A stretch of 64,000 nucleotides of DNA from NCBI RefSeq assembly GCF_030812775.1, contig NZ_JAUSTI010000009.1:186001-250000 (forward strand). Reading direction: 5' to 3'. Positions 16,319 to 25,297 of the stretch are shown here, piece by piece. Origin of the DNA: Paenibacillus tundrae (lineage in GTDB: Bacteria > Bacillota > Bacilli > Paenibacillales > Paenibacillaceae). Both the position numbers and the translations under genes were made by a program. Each line of letters begins with the position of its first letter. The stretch's first letter is position 1. The notes below the pieces were generated by a model. It was given only the letters and a program-made list of their open reading frames with translations, had not been told where the DNA came from and searched no databases.

Positions 16319-17950
16319 ATGGCAACTAAACCTAAACTAATGTTGTTTTCCCATGTGTGTAATACCCGCAGTATTACTGGGGCGGAGAAGCTGTTACTGC
16401 ATTTTATAAGGGAAATGAGTGCGATCTTCGACTGTGTGCTGGTTGTTCCTCAGGAAGGAAAGCTTGCAGGGCTTGCACGGAGATTCGATATACCGGTCAA
16501 AGTTTGTTTTCTTCCCATGCTGCACGGTGTCTATATCCCTTATCATGGCATCGCAAACGATGCAGAGCAACTTCGTCAAAGCCCTGCTTACCAGGAGGCG
16601 CTCTCCCTATTAAGGGAGTCGGCGCCTGACCTGGTGCTGACCAATACGTGTGTGAATGTCCTGCCTGCGGTCGCTGCTAAATCACTGCATATTCCGGTCA
16701 TCTGGAAAATCACTGAAATCATACAGTCCAATGAACACATCAACGAGGCCGTGCAGATGATTGGTCGGTATTCGGATTGGATCATTGGTATATCTGAAAC
16801 AGCCGGAGCACCGTTTAAACAAGTGGGAATGGGCGACAAGCTGACCATCTTACCACCAACATGGGATCCGGGTTTACCTGATCCTGATCGTTGGCTGCAT
16901 TTGCGAGAGCGGAAGCGGAAGGAACTGGGGATAAAGCCTTTCCAGAATTGTATTGGTTACATTTCTTCTTTTATCTATGATGCCAAGGGACTGAAGCCTT
17001 TTGTTGAGATGGCATTGCAATTGTGCGAAACCCATCCTCGTGCACGATTTTGGATCATCGGTACGCCATCAGACAAAAAGTACTATGACGAATGCGTGAC
17101 CCGGGTCAAAAAGTCAGGTTATTATCGAAGATTCACCTTTACCACATTTGAGGAAAATGTATCGCTGGCATATACAGCTATGGATATCGTAGTCATTCCA
17201 AGCATGGTCAAAGAGGGCTTTGGCATGACCGCCCTAGAGGGGATGTACTTTGCCAAACCGGTTATCGCATTTGCCCAAGGTGGTCTTGCCGAATTGCTGG
17301 AGACGGTAGGAAGTGGAGAATTTCTGGCTCCTCCTGGAGATAGTAAAGCACTTACCGTCATGGCAACTAAACTGCTGAATGATTCAGAGCTTGCTTCCGA
17401 TGTGGCTTGGCGCAACCGGACAGAAGCGGAACGATTGTATGGCATCGCAACCTATAGGACTGAGATGCATACGATGGTGACACAGTGGCTTAAACGTTTT
17501 CCTGCATGGTTCCCCTACATTCAGCCTCCGAACGGGCCGGTATACGCATGGGGAGAAGGAGAGCTGCGCACTGTGCTGATGATGAGACCGGATGCAGTTC
17601 GAGCATGTTTATTCCCACTCTCTGTGATCCATACCTTGCCGCTCTCGTCACTGCCTCCACTGACCGTTGGATCTCATGAACCTATACAGAGAACGGCAGA
17701 GCATGAAGCTCTACGAACGAGAAAAAGAAAAACAATCCGGAACCGAACAGGTCGCAGTCTCAGACAGACTCTAGAGCATTCCAGGGTGCGGGATGCCTCC
17801 AAACGCAGCAAAGGATCTGGCAAACGCAAAACGAAGCTGGGTCAGAAGAAGAAGCACAGCTCGCACAAAAAATCATCGGCTGTTCGCAAACGTGGGCTTA
17901 CCAAGGCAAGGGGGAGCCGGGTTCGCCGTAGCATGTCGAATACACGATGA
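16319..17950 (+). CDS. GT4-type glycosyltransferase with long Lys/Arg-rich tail
   Basis: This protein of about 543 residues has a GT-B domain: N-terminal GAEKLLLHFI segment, central GYISSFIYDAKGLKPF, and donor-site region VIPSMVKEGFGMTALEGMYF with the EGFG motif. About the last 80 residues are very basic (for example KRSKGSGKRKTKLGQKKKH and SSHKKSSAVRKRG), similar in character to CotG-like spore coat proteins. The start is uncertain. AAGGAGG (16268-16274) has no well-spaced in-frame ATG. GTG 16274 overlaps it, and ATG 16319 gives a natural N-terminus. It overlaps the next ORF by four bases if that starts at 17947. Confidence 0.82.
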   Translation: MATKPKLMLFSHVCNTRSITGAEKLLLHFIREMSAIFDCVLVVPQEGKLAGLARRFDIPVKVCFLPMLHGVYIPYHGIANDAEQLRQSPAYQEALSLLRESAPDLVLTNTCVNVLPAVAAKSLHIPVIWKITEIIQSNEHINEAVQMIGRYSDWIIGISETAGAPFKQVGMGDKLTILPPTWDPGLPDPDRWLHLRERKRKELGIKPFQNCIGYISSFIYDAKGLKPFVEMALQLCETHPRARFWIIGTPSDKKYYDECVTRVKKSGYYRRFTFTTFEENVSLAYTAMDIVVIPSMVKEGFGMTALEGMYFAKPVIAFAQGGLAELLETVGSGEFLAPPGDSKALTVMATKLLNDSELASDVAWRNRTEAERLYGIATYRTEMHTMVTQWLKRFPAWFPYIQPPNGPVYAWGEGELRTVLMMRPDAVRACLFPLSVIHTLPLSSLPPLTVGSHEPIQRTAEHEALRTRKRKTIRNRTGRSLRQTLEHSRVRDASKRSKGSGKRKTKLGQKKKHSSHKKSSAVRKRGLTKARGSRVRRSMSNTR

Positions 17951-17964
17951 AGGCAGGGATTACG

Positions 17965-19056
17965 ATGAAGATCATGACTGTGCTGGGCACGAGACCTGAG
18001 ATTATTCGGCTCAGCCTAATCATCTCCAAGCTGGATCAGTACGCATCGAAGCACATTCTGGTGCACACGGGACAGAACTTTACGGAAAGTCTGAGTGGTC
18101 TTTTTTTCAAAGAAATGGGCCTGCGTGCTCCAGACTATGTGCTTCAGGATGAGGCGGCCTCCCTAGGTCGCCAGTTATCCTCTATGTTTACTCAGATGGA
18201 AGATTTATTACTGCAAGAAAAGCCAGATAAAGTGCTGCTGCTTGGTGATACCAATAGTGCGCTCTGTGCTGTATTAGCAGAACGTATGGGGATTCCCGTC
18301 ATTCATATGGAGGCCGGCAACCGTTGCTTCGATCTGGATGTACCAGAGGAGAAAAATCGCCGCGTCATTGATGCGATATCCACAATAAATATGCCTTATA
18401 CCGAACAGAGCAAAAAACATCTGGTCAGTGAAGGCGTGCCCAGTCGGCGAATCGTGCTGACAGGCAATCCGATCTATGAAGTGATGCAACATTATAAAGC
18501 ACAGGTAGATGCCAGTAAAATTTTGCGGAAATTAAAGCTAAAGTCTGGACAATATTTTCTTGTTACAGCACACCGAGCTGAGAATGTAGATCATCCACCG
18601 CACTTATTGGAAATTATGAAGGGCTTGAATCATGTTGCTGAAGCGTATGGCCTCCGGGTGATCTGTAGTATCCATCCACGAACTGCCATTCGGATTGCAG
18701 AGCATCTGCAATTGGAGATGAATCCATTAGTGGAATTTCATGAGCCGTTCGGATTCTTCGACTTCGTGATGCTGGAACGTCATGCCCGACTCGCCCTTAC
18801 AGATAGCGGTACTGTGCAAGAGGAGTGTTGCATTATGGGGGTTCCGACGGTAACAATGCGACGGACGACAGAACGTCCAGAGACGGTGGACTGTGGTAGT
18901 AATGTGGTGTCTGGGCTGGATGCTGCTCGCATTGCAGACTGTGTGAAGGTGATGACGGAGCTATCCAATGATTGGGAGTGTCCGCAAGGTTACAAGGCTA
19001 CGGATGTATCCAGTAAAGTGGTCAAATTTCTGCTTGGAGGGAAAATGCATGTTTGA
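17965..19056 (+). CDS. UDP-N-acetylglucosamine 2-epimerase family protein
   Basis: This WecB/FnlC/WbvD-family epimerase of about 363 residues starts with the family hallmark MTVLGTRPEIIRLS. It has HTGQNF, a GDTNSALC motif, VIHMEAGNRCFD, the DxPEExNRR region, VTAHRAENVDHP and DSGTVQEECCIMGVPTVTMR. ATG 17965 is preferred, with GGCAGGGA upstream. In-frame ATG 17947 overlaps the preceding stop but has no ribosome binding site. Next to a dehydratase and an RmlD-like reductase, it is probably the C-2 epimerase that finishes a UDP-6-deoxy-L-hexosamine. Confidence 0.9.
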   Translation: MKIMTVLGTRPEIIRLSLIISKLDQYASKHILVHTGQNFTESLSGLFFKEMGLRAPDYVLQDEAASLGRQLSSMFTQMEDLLLQEKPDKVLLLGDTNSALCAVLAERMGIPVIHMEAGNRCFDLDVPEEKNRRVIDAISTINMPYTEQSKKHLVSEGVPSRRIVLTGNPIYEVMQHYKAQVDASKILRKLKLKSGQYFLVTAHRAENVDHPPHLLEIMKGLNHVAEAYGLRVICSIHPRTAIRIAEHLQLEMNPLVEFHEPFGFFDFVMLERHARLALTDSGTVQEECCIMGVPTVTMRRTTERPETVDCGSNVVSGLDAARIADCVKVMTELSNDWECPQGYKATDVSSKVVKFLLGGKMHV

Positions 19057-20035
19057 AAATAAGCGTATACTCGTGACTGGCGGCACTGGATCATGGGGTT
19101 ATGAACTTGTAGCTCAACTGCTGCCTCAGCAACCCAAAGAAATTATTGTGTACTCACGTAATGAATCAAGCCAAGTGGCGATGAGCCGTGATTTTGAAGA
19201 TCCTCGTCTGCATTTTCGCATCGGTGATATTCGGGACAAAGAAGCACTAACTGCGGCATGCCAGCAGGTCGACTATGTATTTCACTTAGCTGCACTTAAG
19301 CATGTTCCGGTGTGTGAGGATCAGCCGTATGAAGCGCTGAAAACCAATGTAATCGGCACCCAAAATGTGATTGAAGCGGCCATTGAGAACAAGGTGGAGA
19401 AAGTCATATATATATCAACCGACAAGGCAGCTAATCCGTCGAACTTCTACGGAATGACGAAGGCCATCGGTGAGAAGTTAATCGTCTACGCTAATCTGTT
19501 GCACAGCAATACACGCTTTGTCACAGTACGGGGAGGCAATGTGCTTGGCACCAATGGGAGTGTCGTTCATCTGTTCAAGAACCAGATCCGTCAAAAGGGT
19601 CAGGTATCGATTACCGATATGAACATGACACGTTTCTTCCTGACCCTGAAGGATGCGATCACTTTATTGTTCAAGGCTTCGGTGGAAAGCGTTGGTGGCG
19701 AAATATTTGTCATGACGATGCCTACCTGCAAAATTGTGGATCTCGCTGAAGTGCTGATTGAAGATTCAGGTGTTGAGAATGTTGGCATTGTAGAGCGTGG
19801 CACCCGCCCAGGTGAGAAAATCCATGAAATTCTGATGAGCGAATTCGAAAGTATGACTACGGTTGTCTACGACGAGCAGTATTTGGTTATTTTGCCTACG
19901 CTCGGTATTCCAGGACTCAAAGAGCATTACACGAACTGCCCTCCAGTTTCTTTCAGTAGTTTTAGTTCCGAACATCAATTGATGACAAAAGAGGAGATTC
20001 GTGAAATTCTCAAGCGCGGAGGATTCTTGTCATGA
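19049..20035 (+). CDS. UDP-GlcNAc 4,6-dehydratase/5-epimerase (CapD/FnlA/WbvB family)
   Basis: This extended SDR of about 328 residues has NAD motif GGTGSWG (about residues 11-17), HLAALKHVPVCEDQP, the STDKAAN segment and catalytic YGMTK. It carries the family's C-terminal GERPGEK-like stretch (GTRPGEKIHEILMSEFE). ATG 19049 is used, with GGAGGG 7 bases upstream, overlapping the epimerase gene by 8 bp. It is expected to convert UDP-GlcNAc to a 4-keto-6-deoxy-L sugar, the first step of UDP-L-FucNAc, L-RhaNAc or L-QuiNAc synthesis. Confidence 0.88.
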   Translation: MFENKRILVTGGTGSWGYELVAQLLPQQPKEIIVYSRNESSQVAMSRDFEDPRLHFRIGDIRDKEALTAACQQVDYVFHLAALKHVPVCEDQPYEALKTNVIGTQNVIEAAIENKVEKVIYISTDKAANPSNFYGMTKAIGEKLIVYANLLHSNTRFVTVRGGNVLGTNGSVVHLFKNQIRQKGQVSITDMNMTRFFLTLKDAITLLFKASVESVGGEIFVMTMPTCKIVDLAEVLIEDSGVENVGIVERGTRPGEKIHEILMSEFESMTTVVYDEQYLVILPTLGIPGLKEHYTNCPPVSFSSFSSEHQLMTKEEIREILKRGGFLS

Positions 20036-20859
20036 AGTTGCTGATACTTGGGGGGAACGGAATGGCCGGCCATGTGATGGTCGACTATTTCCGCCGTCAA
20101 GGTGTGCACAGTGTGTTTTACACAACTCGGGATGCTTCCGATCCGAATGGACTGTTACTGGATGTGAACGATAGTTTCATGGTGGATCGTTTGGTGGAAG
20201 CTGTGCACCCTGATGTGATTGTGAACGCTGTGGGTGTATTGAACAGTTTCGCGGATGTAGACAAAATCAATGCTTATCATATCAATGGTTTTCTTCCACA
20301 TCGTCTGCGCCGGGTCGCAGATACCATTGGAGCACGTCTCATTCATATCAGCACAGACTGTGTGTTCAGTGGAGACCGTGGAGGTTATACCGAGTCGGAC
20401 GTTACGGATGGGACTTCTGCTTATGCAGTCACGAAGGCGTTGGGTGAAATTCAAGACCCAGGACACCTGACCATCCGTACGTCCATTATTGGTCCCGAAA
20501 TCCGGAAGGGCGGCATTGGGTTAATGAACTGGTTCATGTCCAGCACAGGTGAAGTTGGTGGATATACCCGTGTATTTTGGAACGGGGTGACAACCCTTGA
20601 ACTGGCAAAATGGGTGGATCATTATCTGGCCTCACCTGTCAGTGGGTTGATCCATCTTGCCCATCCGCATCCACTAAGCAAGCATGATCTGCTCGTGTTA
20701 TTTAAGCAGATCTGGAACAAAGAGGATATCGTTATTGTGCCTGATGATCGCATGGTGCAGGATCGGACGCTTGTATCAACACGCGTGGATGTGAAGACAG
20801 ACCTTCCGGATTATTCTACGATGCTGAAGGAGCTGGCATTATGGATGGAGCAGAGCTAA
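20032..20859 (+). CDS. RmlD-like SDR sugar reductase
   Basis: This 275-residue reductase has GGNGMAG at residues 7-13, LIHISTDCVFSGDRGGYTE (the RmlD-type STDxVFxG motif) and catalytic YAVTKALGE. It is translationally coupled to the dehydratase (ATGA). It lacks the C-terminal cupin domain of CapF/WbjC reductases of the FucNAc pathway. That makes it closer to WbvR, the enzyme that makes UDP-L-RhaNAc. The product assignment is an inference from domain architecture. Confidence 0.85.
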   Translation: MKLLILGGNGMAGHVMVDYFRRQGVHSVFYTTRDASDPNGLLLDVNDSFMVDRLVEAVHPDVIVNAVGVLNSFADVDKINAYHINGFLPHRLRRVADTIGARLIHISTDCVFSGDRGGYTESDVTDGTSAYAVTKALGEIQDPGHLTIRTSIIGPEIRKGGIGLMNWFMSSTGEVGGYTRVFWNGVTTLELAKWVDHYLASPVSGLIHLAHPHPLSKHDLLVLFKQIWNKEDIVIVPDDRMVQDRTLVSTRVDVKTDLPDYSTMLKELALWMEQS

Positions 20860-21782
20860 CAGGCAAGAAGGTGCTCATTACAGGTGCCTCAGGTTTTACA
20901 GGACGACATGCCGTGGAGTATTTTCAAGCAGCGGGTGCATTGGTCGCCGCAGTTGTTAGACGTGAATATGTTTATGCATTCCCTGAGGGTACACATGTGC
21001 ACGTCTGTGACCTGAATGACAAAGAGCAAGTACGTCAACTAATCGACGAGGTGCAGCCTGATTATGTGCTGCATCTCGCAGGTAAAAATTCCGTACCGGA
21101 TTCATGGTCTGATCCGCTGCTTGTACTGGAGACCAATGTGATGGCTGTACTGTATCTGCTGGATGCACTGCGCAGCTGTCCTGCTGCTAGAACGGTCATT
21201 GTTGGTTCGCGGCTAAAGTACACTCCAGAACCCGGCAAAATCCCGCAGCCGCCGCACCCATACAGTCTTAGCAAAGCTCTGGAGGAGATGGTGACGCTGT
21301 CGTGGATGTCTCTATTTGGTCAGCAGATCATGGTGGCTGAACCGGGCAACTTGATTGGTGCTGGCCCCTCCACAGGAATCTGCTCGCTACTTGCGCGTCA
21401 TATTGTCGCCTGTGAGCAGGAGGGCAAGACAGAAGCCTTCCGTCTCTCAGGTCGGGAGAATACCCGTGATTTTCTGGATGTACGTGATGCGGTGCGAGCC
21501 TATGCTACATTGTTAGTTCACGGAACGACGGGTACAGTCTATCCTGTTGTCTCTGGTACGGAGCGTAGCCTAGGTGAGATCGCGGATACATTGTTGTCGA
21601 TGACGAGTGCGAATGTACCTGTTCGCTGGGATGGAGCAACCTCAGGCCCAGACGGAGCTGGGAAAGAGGAAGAATTGTCGTTGCTGCGCAAACTGGACTG
21701 GCAGCCGCTCATTCCGTTTGCACAATCCCTTCAGGATATTCTAAATGGTGTTCGTATCCAGCAAGGGAGGGGAACGGATTGA
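20841..21782 (+). CDS. NAD-dependent epimerase/dehydratase (GMD/RmlB-like SDR)
   Basis: This 313-residue extended SDR has GASGFTG (about residues 15-21), HLAGKNSVPDSWSDP, catalytic HPYSLSKALEE and DFLDVRDAVRAY, which is typical of GDP-mannose or UDP-sugar 4,6-dehydratases and 4-epimerases. It overlaps the RmlD-like gene by 19 bp with AAGGAG upstream, and overlaps the next glycosyltransferase by four bases. It may supply a second activated sugar to this cluster. The substrate cannot be told. Confidence 0.82.
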   Translation: MDGAELTGKKVLITGASGFTGRHAVEYFQAAGALVAAVVRREYVYAFPEGTHVHVCDLNDKEQVRQLIDEVQPDYVLHLAGKNSVPDSWSDPLLVLETNVMAVLYLLDALRSCPAARTVIVGSRLKYTPEPGKIPQPPHPYSLSKALEEMVTLSWMSLFGQQIMVAEPGNLIGAGPSTGICSLLARHIVACEQEGKTEAFRLSGRENTRDFLDVRDAVRAYATLLVHGTTGTVYPVVSGTERSLGEIADTLLSMTSANVPVRWDGATSGPDGAGKEEELSLLRKLDWQPLIPFAQSLQDILNGVRIQQGRGTD

Positions 21783-22495
21783 ACCCGAAGGTGTCTATTG
21801 TTATTCCGTTCTACAATTGTCCTTATGTGCCTCAGGCGATTCAAAGTGCCTTGAATCAGACATACGCTGAGACCGAGATCATTGTTGTCGACGATGGCTC
21901 GACGCAGTATTCCCATCTACTACATCCTTATCTTCCTTATGTTCATGTGCTTGGCAAAAGCAATGGGGGGACAGCGTCTGCACTGAATCACGGTATACGC
22001 CATGCATCCGGGGAATATGTAGCCTGGCTCAGTTCAGATGATCTGTTTTATCCAGACAAAATCCGGCAACAGGTTCAGTTTATGATAGAGCAGCAAGCGT
22101 TGGTTTCTCATACTAATTTTCACTATATTAATGAGCATGCTGCTGTGACCAAATTGCTTGGCGGGGCTGAGCCGATGGCGCCGGTGGATTGGTTGCGCAG
22201 GTTCGTAAATGGTAATCCAGTGAATGGCTGTACAGTGATGATTCGCAAAGATCTGTTCGGAGCGGTAGGTCTTTTTGATGAATATTTGCCATACACTCAC
22301 GATCTGGATCTCTGGCTGCGGATTCTGCTGAACGGACATCACTTCCCGTATCTGAACGAGCCGCATACCGCCTATCGCTGGCATGAGGGTATGGGATCCA
22401 TGAGACACGCTACAGTTATTGGGCAAGAAGCCTCCATGGTATGGTCGAGATATCGTGATCCGCTGTTGCAGCGAATCGCGAGCATGGGAGGATAG
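21779..22495 (+). CDS. GT2 family glycosyltransferase 1 (CgeD-like)
   Basis: This 238-residue GT-A enzyme has VSIVIPFYNCPYVPQAI at the N-terminus, IIVVDDGSTQY, LNHGIRHASGEYVAWLSSDD with the DxD-type SSDD motif, and YTHDLDLWLRIL near the acceptor site. It begins at a TTG behind GGGAGGGG, overlapping the previous stop. It is last in the run from 16319, which ends at a terminator. It is strongly similar to the gene at 25298 along its whole length. Confidence 0.9.
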   Translation: MNPKVSIVIPFYNCPYVPQAIQSALNQTYAETEIIVVDDGSTQYSHLLHPYLPYVHVLGKSNGGTASALNHGIRHASGEYVAWLSSDDLFYPDKIRQQVQFMIEQQALVSHTNFHYINEHAAVTKLLGGAEPMAPVDWLRRFVNGNPVNGCTVMIRKDLFGAVGLFDEYLPYTHDLDLWLRILLNGHHFPYLNEPHTAYRWHEGMGSMRHATVIGQEASMVWSRYRDPLLQRIASMGG

Positions 22496-22608
22496 CGACA
22501 ATTAGGCATTCACTTAAGACAGATATGAGGTTGGACTTCGAGCGGGGCATTAGCTAGATCCAGGTTACTTTTTATAAGAGCTATGACTTCTGCGTCTATA
22601 ACTCTGAA

Positions 22609-22657
22609 TACGATGATTCCTGTGCTGTGTATGAACAGGAGTCATCGTTTTTTATTT
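22609..22657 (+). terminator. Terminator of the glycosylation gene run
   Basis: ACGATGATTCCTGT pairs with ACAGGAGTCATCGT (one mismatch), followed by TTTTTTATT. Confidence 0.9.
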
Positions 22658-22869
22658 ATTTTTGAAGTCGACAGAATACCCCTTACTTCGACAAAGAAAT
22701 ACCTATAGTATGATTATGAGTTTGATGGATTATATTTCCAACTTGTGTACATTTAACTGTTTGAGAGGGAGGGATATAGATATTCAATGAATATTAGGAG
22801 AGATTATGTATTCGTGTCAAAAATACATGGCCGGTAAAACAGAAAAAGAGTGGATTGACGTTTATAATT

Positions 22870-22884
22870 TGAAAGCGCTTCACC
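22870..22884 (+). promoter_or_regulatory. Cre-like site upstream of the GH43 arabinanase
   Basis: TGAAAGCGCTTCACC keeps the AAGCGCTT core of catabolite-responsive elements but deviates at the 3' end of the consensus. It lies about 90 bp before the start codon. CcpA or a LacI-family repressor could bind. Confidence 0.45.
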
Positions 22885-22972
22885 AACGATACTTAGCTCT
22901 TCTTTGCCATCGTGAAGATGAATGATGTGATGATATTAGAACACTCAAATGATGAAGGGAGATCATTCGATT

Positions 22973-25081
22973 ATGCCATATATGTACAAGCTATGGAACA
23001 AGTTAGGCGTCATAATGCTAGTTATGATGCTGGTGATTATCAGTGTGGGGAGTGGAAGTGCTCTGGGGGCGGCAAGTTCATCAACAACTTCCAATACAAC
23101 TCGTGTGTCTGTACATGACCCATCGATTTACTACGATTCGGCAACAAATAGGTATTATATTTATGGTTCACATCTGGCGCAAGCAAGTAGTACGGATCTC
23201 AGAAACTGGTCTTACGAAGGAACACAAGGTTATACGAACAGCAGCTTGTATGCACCTTCTACTTTTGAAGGCTACTATTATCTGAAAAATAAAAACAGTG
23301 GACTGTATCTAGACGTAGCCAATGGATCAGCCGCGGATGGAACGAGTATTCGACAATGGACTTATAATGGGTCTGATGCGCAGAAATTCAGAATCATGAA
23401 TAACGGTAACGGGGACTATTACCTACTTACTGGAAATTCGGCCTATAATAGTGCAATTGGCGTCAATGGTGGGTCAGGGACGGACGGTGCTCTAGTTAGT
23501 CAGTCCGGATATGTGGGAGGAAATTCACAACTGTTCCGAGTTCAACAAAACGCGGACGGTTCTGTAGCCCTACTGACCAAGGCATCTGGCTATACGGGAG
23601 CATTGGATGTGGCGAACGGCAGCACAACGGCTGGCACGGATGTGCAGCAATGGAACTATTGGGGCGGAGAAATGCAGAAGTGGGAATTGATCAAAGCAGG
23701 CGGAACCGGTAATGCATCACGAAGCTCGGGCAATAATCTCACTTCTGCTCTAGCAGTACCTTACGCTTGGGCGGGGTATAACGATCAGGACAGCTCCGGT
23801 GGCCATGCAGTATGGGCTCCAGCATCACCAATCTATAATGCTTCATATACATGGGCGGACGGTTCAAAAGGTGCGTATATGTTGTACTACTCCACTTCTT
23901 CTACGTATATTCGTTCGGCCATCGGTTTTGGTGTATCTAAGTCTGTAAAAGGGCCTTATGAATACATTGATACCATCATCTATTCTGGTTTCACCAATCA
24001 AAGTAATCCAATTACAACAACGTCGTCTCTTGGCACAAAAACCATTAATACCTGGTATCAACATACGAATATTCCTGAGTTAATCGACCAAGGGAAGTTT
24101 TCGGGTACCAGAAGCAGCTGGTTCTCTGGCAATGGTGCATATAATAATACCTTATTTCCTAATGCAATCGATCCTACCTTAACCTATGACAGCTCAGGAA
24201 AACTGTGGATGAGTTACGGATCTTGGTCCGGTGGAATATTTATTCTTCAGATTAATCCAGAGACGGGACAGCCGATCTATCCAGGATCAGATAGTGGCGA
24301 TACGGATCGTTACTTTGGCAAGCGCATCGCAGGAGGTTATGGGAAAACAGGAGAGGCTCCGTTCATTGAGTACGATAAGGAGGCAGGGTATTACTATCTA
24401 TATGTGACCTATGGTGGTCTGGCGAATGAGGGAGGATATCACCTCCGTTTGTATCGTTCCACTACAATTAATGGAACATACACAGATGCTGCGGGCAATC
24501 AAGCCGTATATGCATCTGCGTCGGTTAATCAATCCACTCGTGGTGTGAAGTTGTTCGGGAACTATACCCTGTCTGGCATTCCCCTTGGCTACAAATCAGG
24601 CGGACATAACTCTGCACTTATCGATACGGACGGCGCAAGATATCTAATCTACCATACAAGATTTAATAATGGCACCGAGTATCATGAGGTGCGTGCGCAC
24701 CAGCAATTTTTGAATGCGGATAAGTGGCCTGTCACAGCGGTGTATGAATTTTTGGGGAGCAGTATTTCAACCACAGGATATAGTACCAGTGATATGACCG
24801 GAACATATCAGTTCGTTAACATGGGACTGGATGCGTCCATTAATGGTGTCGGTATGCTTCCAACTCAAAGCGTGACGTTGAATACCAATGGAACGATATC
24901 TGGTGCAGTAACAGGCACATGGTCAAACACTGCAGGAACGTATTACTGTACGATGGTTATCAACGGAGTGACTTATAAAGGTGTATTCTTCAAACAGAAA
25001 AATGAATTGTCGAGCCATAACGAAGTGATGACCTTCTCTTTGATCGGCTCCAACAACCAAGCAATCTGGGGTTCCAAGTAG
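22973..25081 (+). CDS. Secreted GH43 endo-arabinanase with an inserted ricin-type module
   Basis: This secreted enzyme of about 702 residues has a signal peptide (VIMLVMMLVIISVGSGSALG). The GH43 propeller begins with VHDPSIYYD (catalytic Asp about 49) and is interrupted at about residues 100-242. The insert is a ricin-type carbohydrate-binding domain with paired LDVANGS and QKF/QKW repeats. The propeller resumes at WAGYNDQD, with AIDPTLTYDS, GEAPFIEYD (catalytic acid) and GGHNSALIDTDG. A GH43 C-terminal beta domain ends the protein. ATG 22973 is chosen, with GAAGGGAG upstream. It probably cleaves arabinan. Its position between two near-identical GT2 genes is odd. Confidence 0.85.
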   Translation: MPYMYKLWNKLGVIMLVMMLVIISVGSGSALGAASSSTTSNTTRVSVHDPSIYYDSATNRYYIYGSHLAQASSTDLRNWSYEGTQGYTNSSLYAPSTFEGYYYLKNKNSGLYLDVANGSAADGTSIRQWTYNGSDAQKFRIMNNGNGDYYLLTGNSAYNSAIGVNGGSGTDGALVSQSGYVGGNSQLFRVQQNADGSVALLTKASGYTGALDVANGSTTAGTDVQQWNYWGGEMQKWELIKAGGTGNASRSSGNNLTSALAVPYAWAGYNDQDSSGGHAVWAPASPIYNASYTWADGSKGAYMLYYSTSSTYIRSAIGFGVSKSVKGPYEYIDTIIYSGFTNQSNPITTTSSLGTKTINTWYQHTNIPELIDQGKFSGTRSSWFSGNGAYNNTLFPNAIDPTLTYDSSGKLWMSYGSWSGGIFILQINPETGQPIYPGSDSGDTDRYFGKRIAGGYGKTGEAPFIEYDKEAGYYYLYVTYGGLANEGGYHLRLYRSTTINGTYTDAAGNQAVYASASVNQSTRGVKLFGNYTLSGIPLGYKSGGHNSALIDTDGARYLIYHTRFNNGTEYHEVRAHQQFLNADKWPVTAVYEFLGSSISTTGYSTSDMTGTYQFVNMGLDASINGVGMLPTQSVTLNTNGTISGAVTGTWSNTAGTYYCTMVINGVTYKGVFFKQKNELSSHNEVMTFSLIGSNNQAIWGSK

Positions 25082-25219
25082 ACGTCTGATTATTGCTATC
25101 AGCATGCGTATAATGTCTTCACTGTATCGGTTCCTCTTGGTTCTAAGTATTGCTTAGACAATAAATATCTGGACACGGCAGTCTAAAGTTGTACTTTTTT
25201 GACCCTACAGATGTCCCAT

Positions 25220-25245
25220 ACGAATTAGGGAGCATTTCATATACT
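25220..25245 (+). promoter_or_regulatory. Sigma-K-like promoter before the second GT2 gene
   Basis: AC (25220-25221), 16 bp, then CATATACT (25238-25245) matches sigma-K AC-N16-17-CATAnnnT. It lies about 50 bp before the start of a CgeD-like glycosyltransferase, which suits mother-cell expression late in sporulation. Confidence 0.4.
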
Positions 25246-25297
25246 AGGGAACGAGGAGTTATATTTTAGATTCGCAACCCAGAGGAGGGAAAGCCGG

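Larger units (their letters stand above)
22496..22972 (+). other. Gap between GT2 gene and arabinanase: terminator, cre-like site, no gene
   Basis: This 477-bp stretch holds the terminator at about 22609-22657 and a cre-like element at 22870-22884. No ORF with a credible ribosome binding site was found. The AT-rich middle (22660-22860) shows no promoter I can define with confidence. Confidence 0.6.

Noticed and set aside
25082..25297. Extra gene between the arabinanase and the second GT2
   Set aside because: No frame with a ribosome binding site. Only the sigma-K-like promoter stands out.
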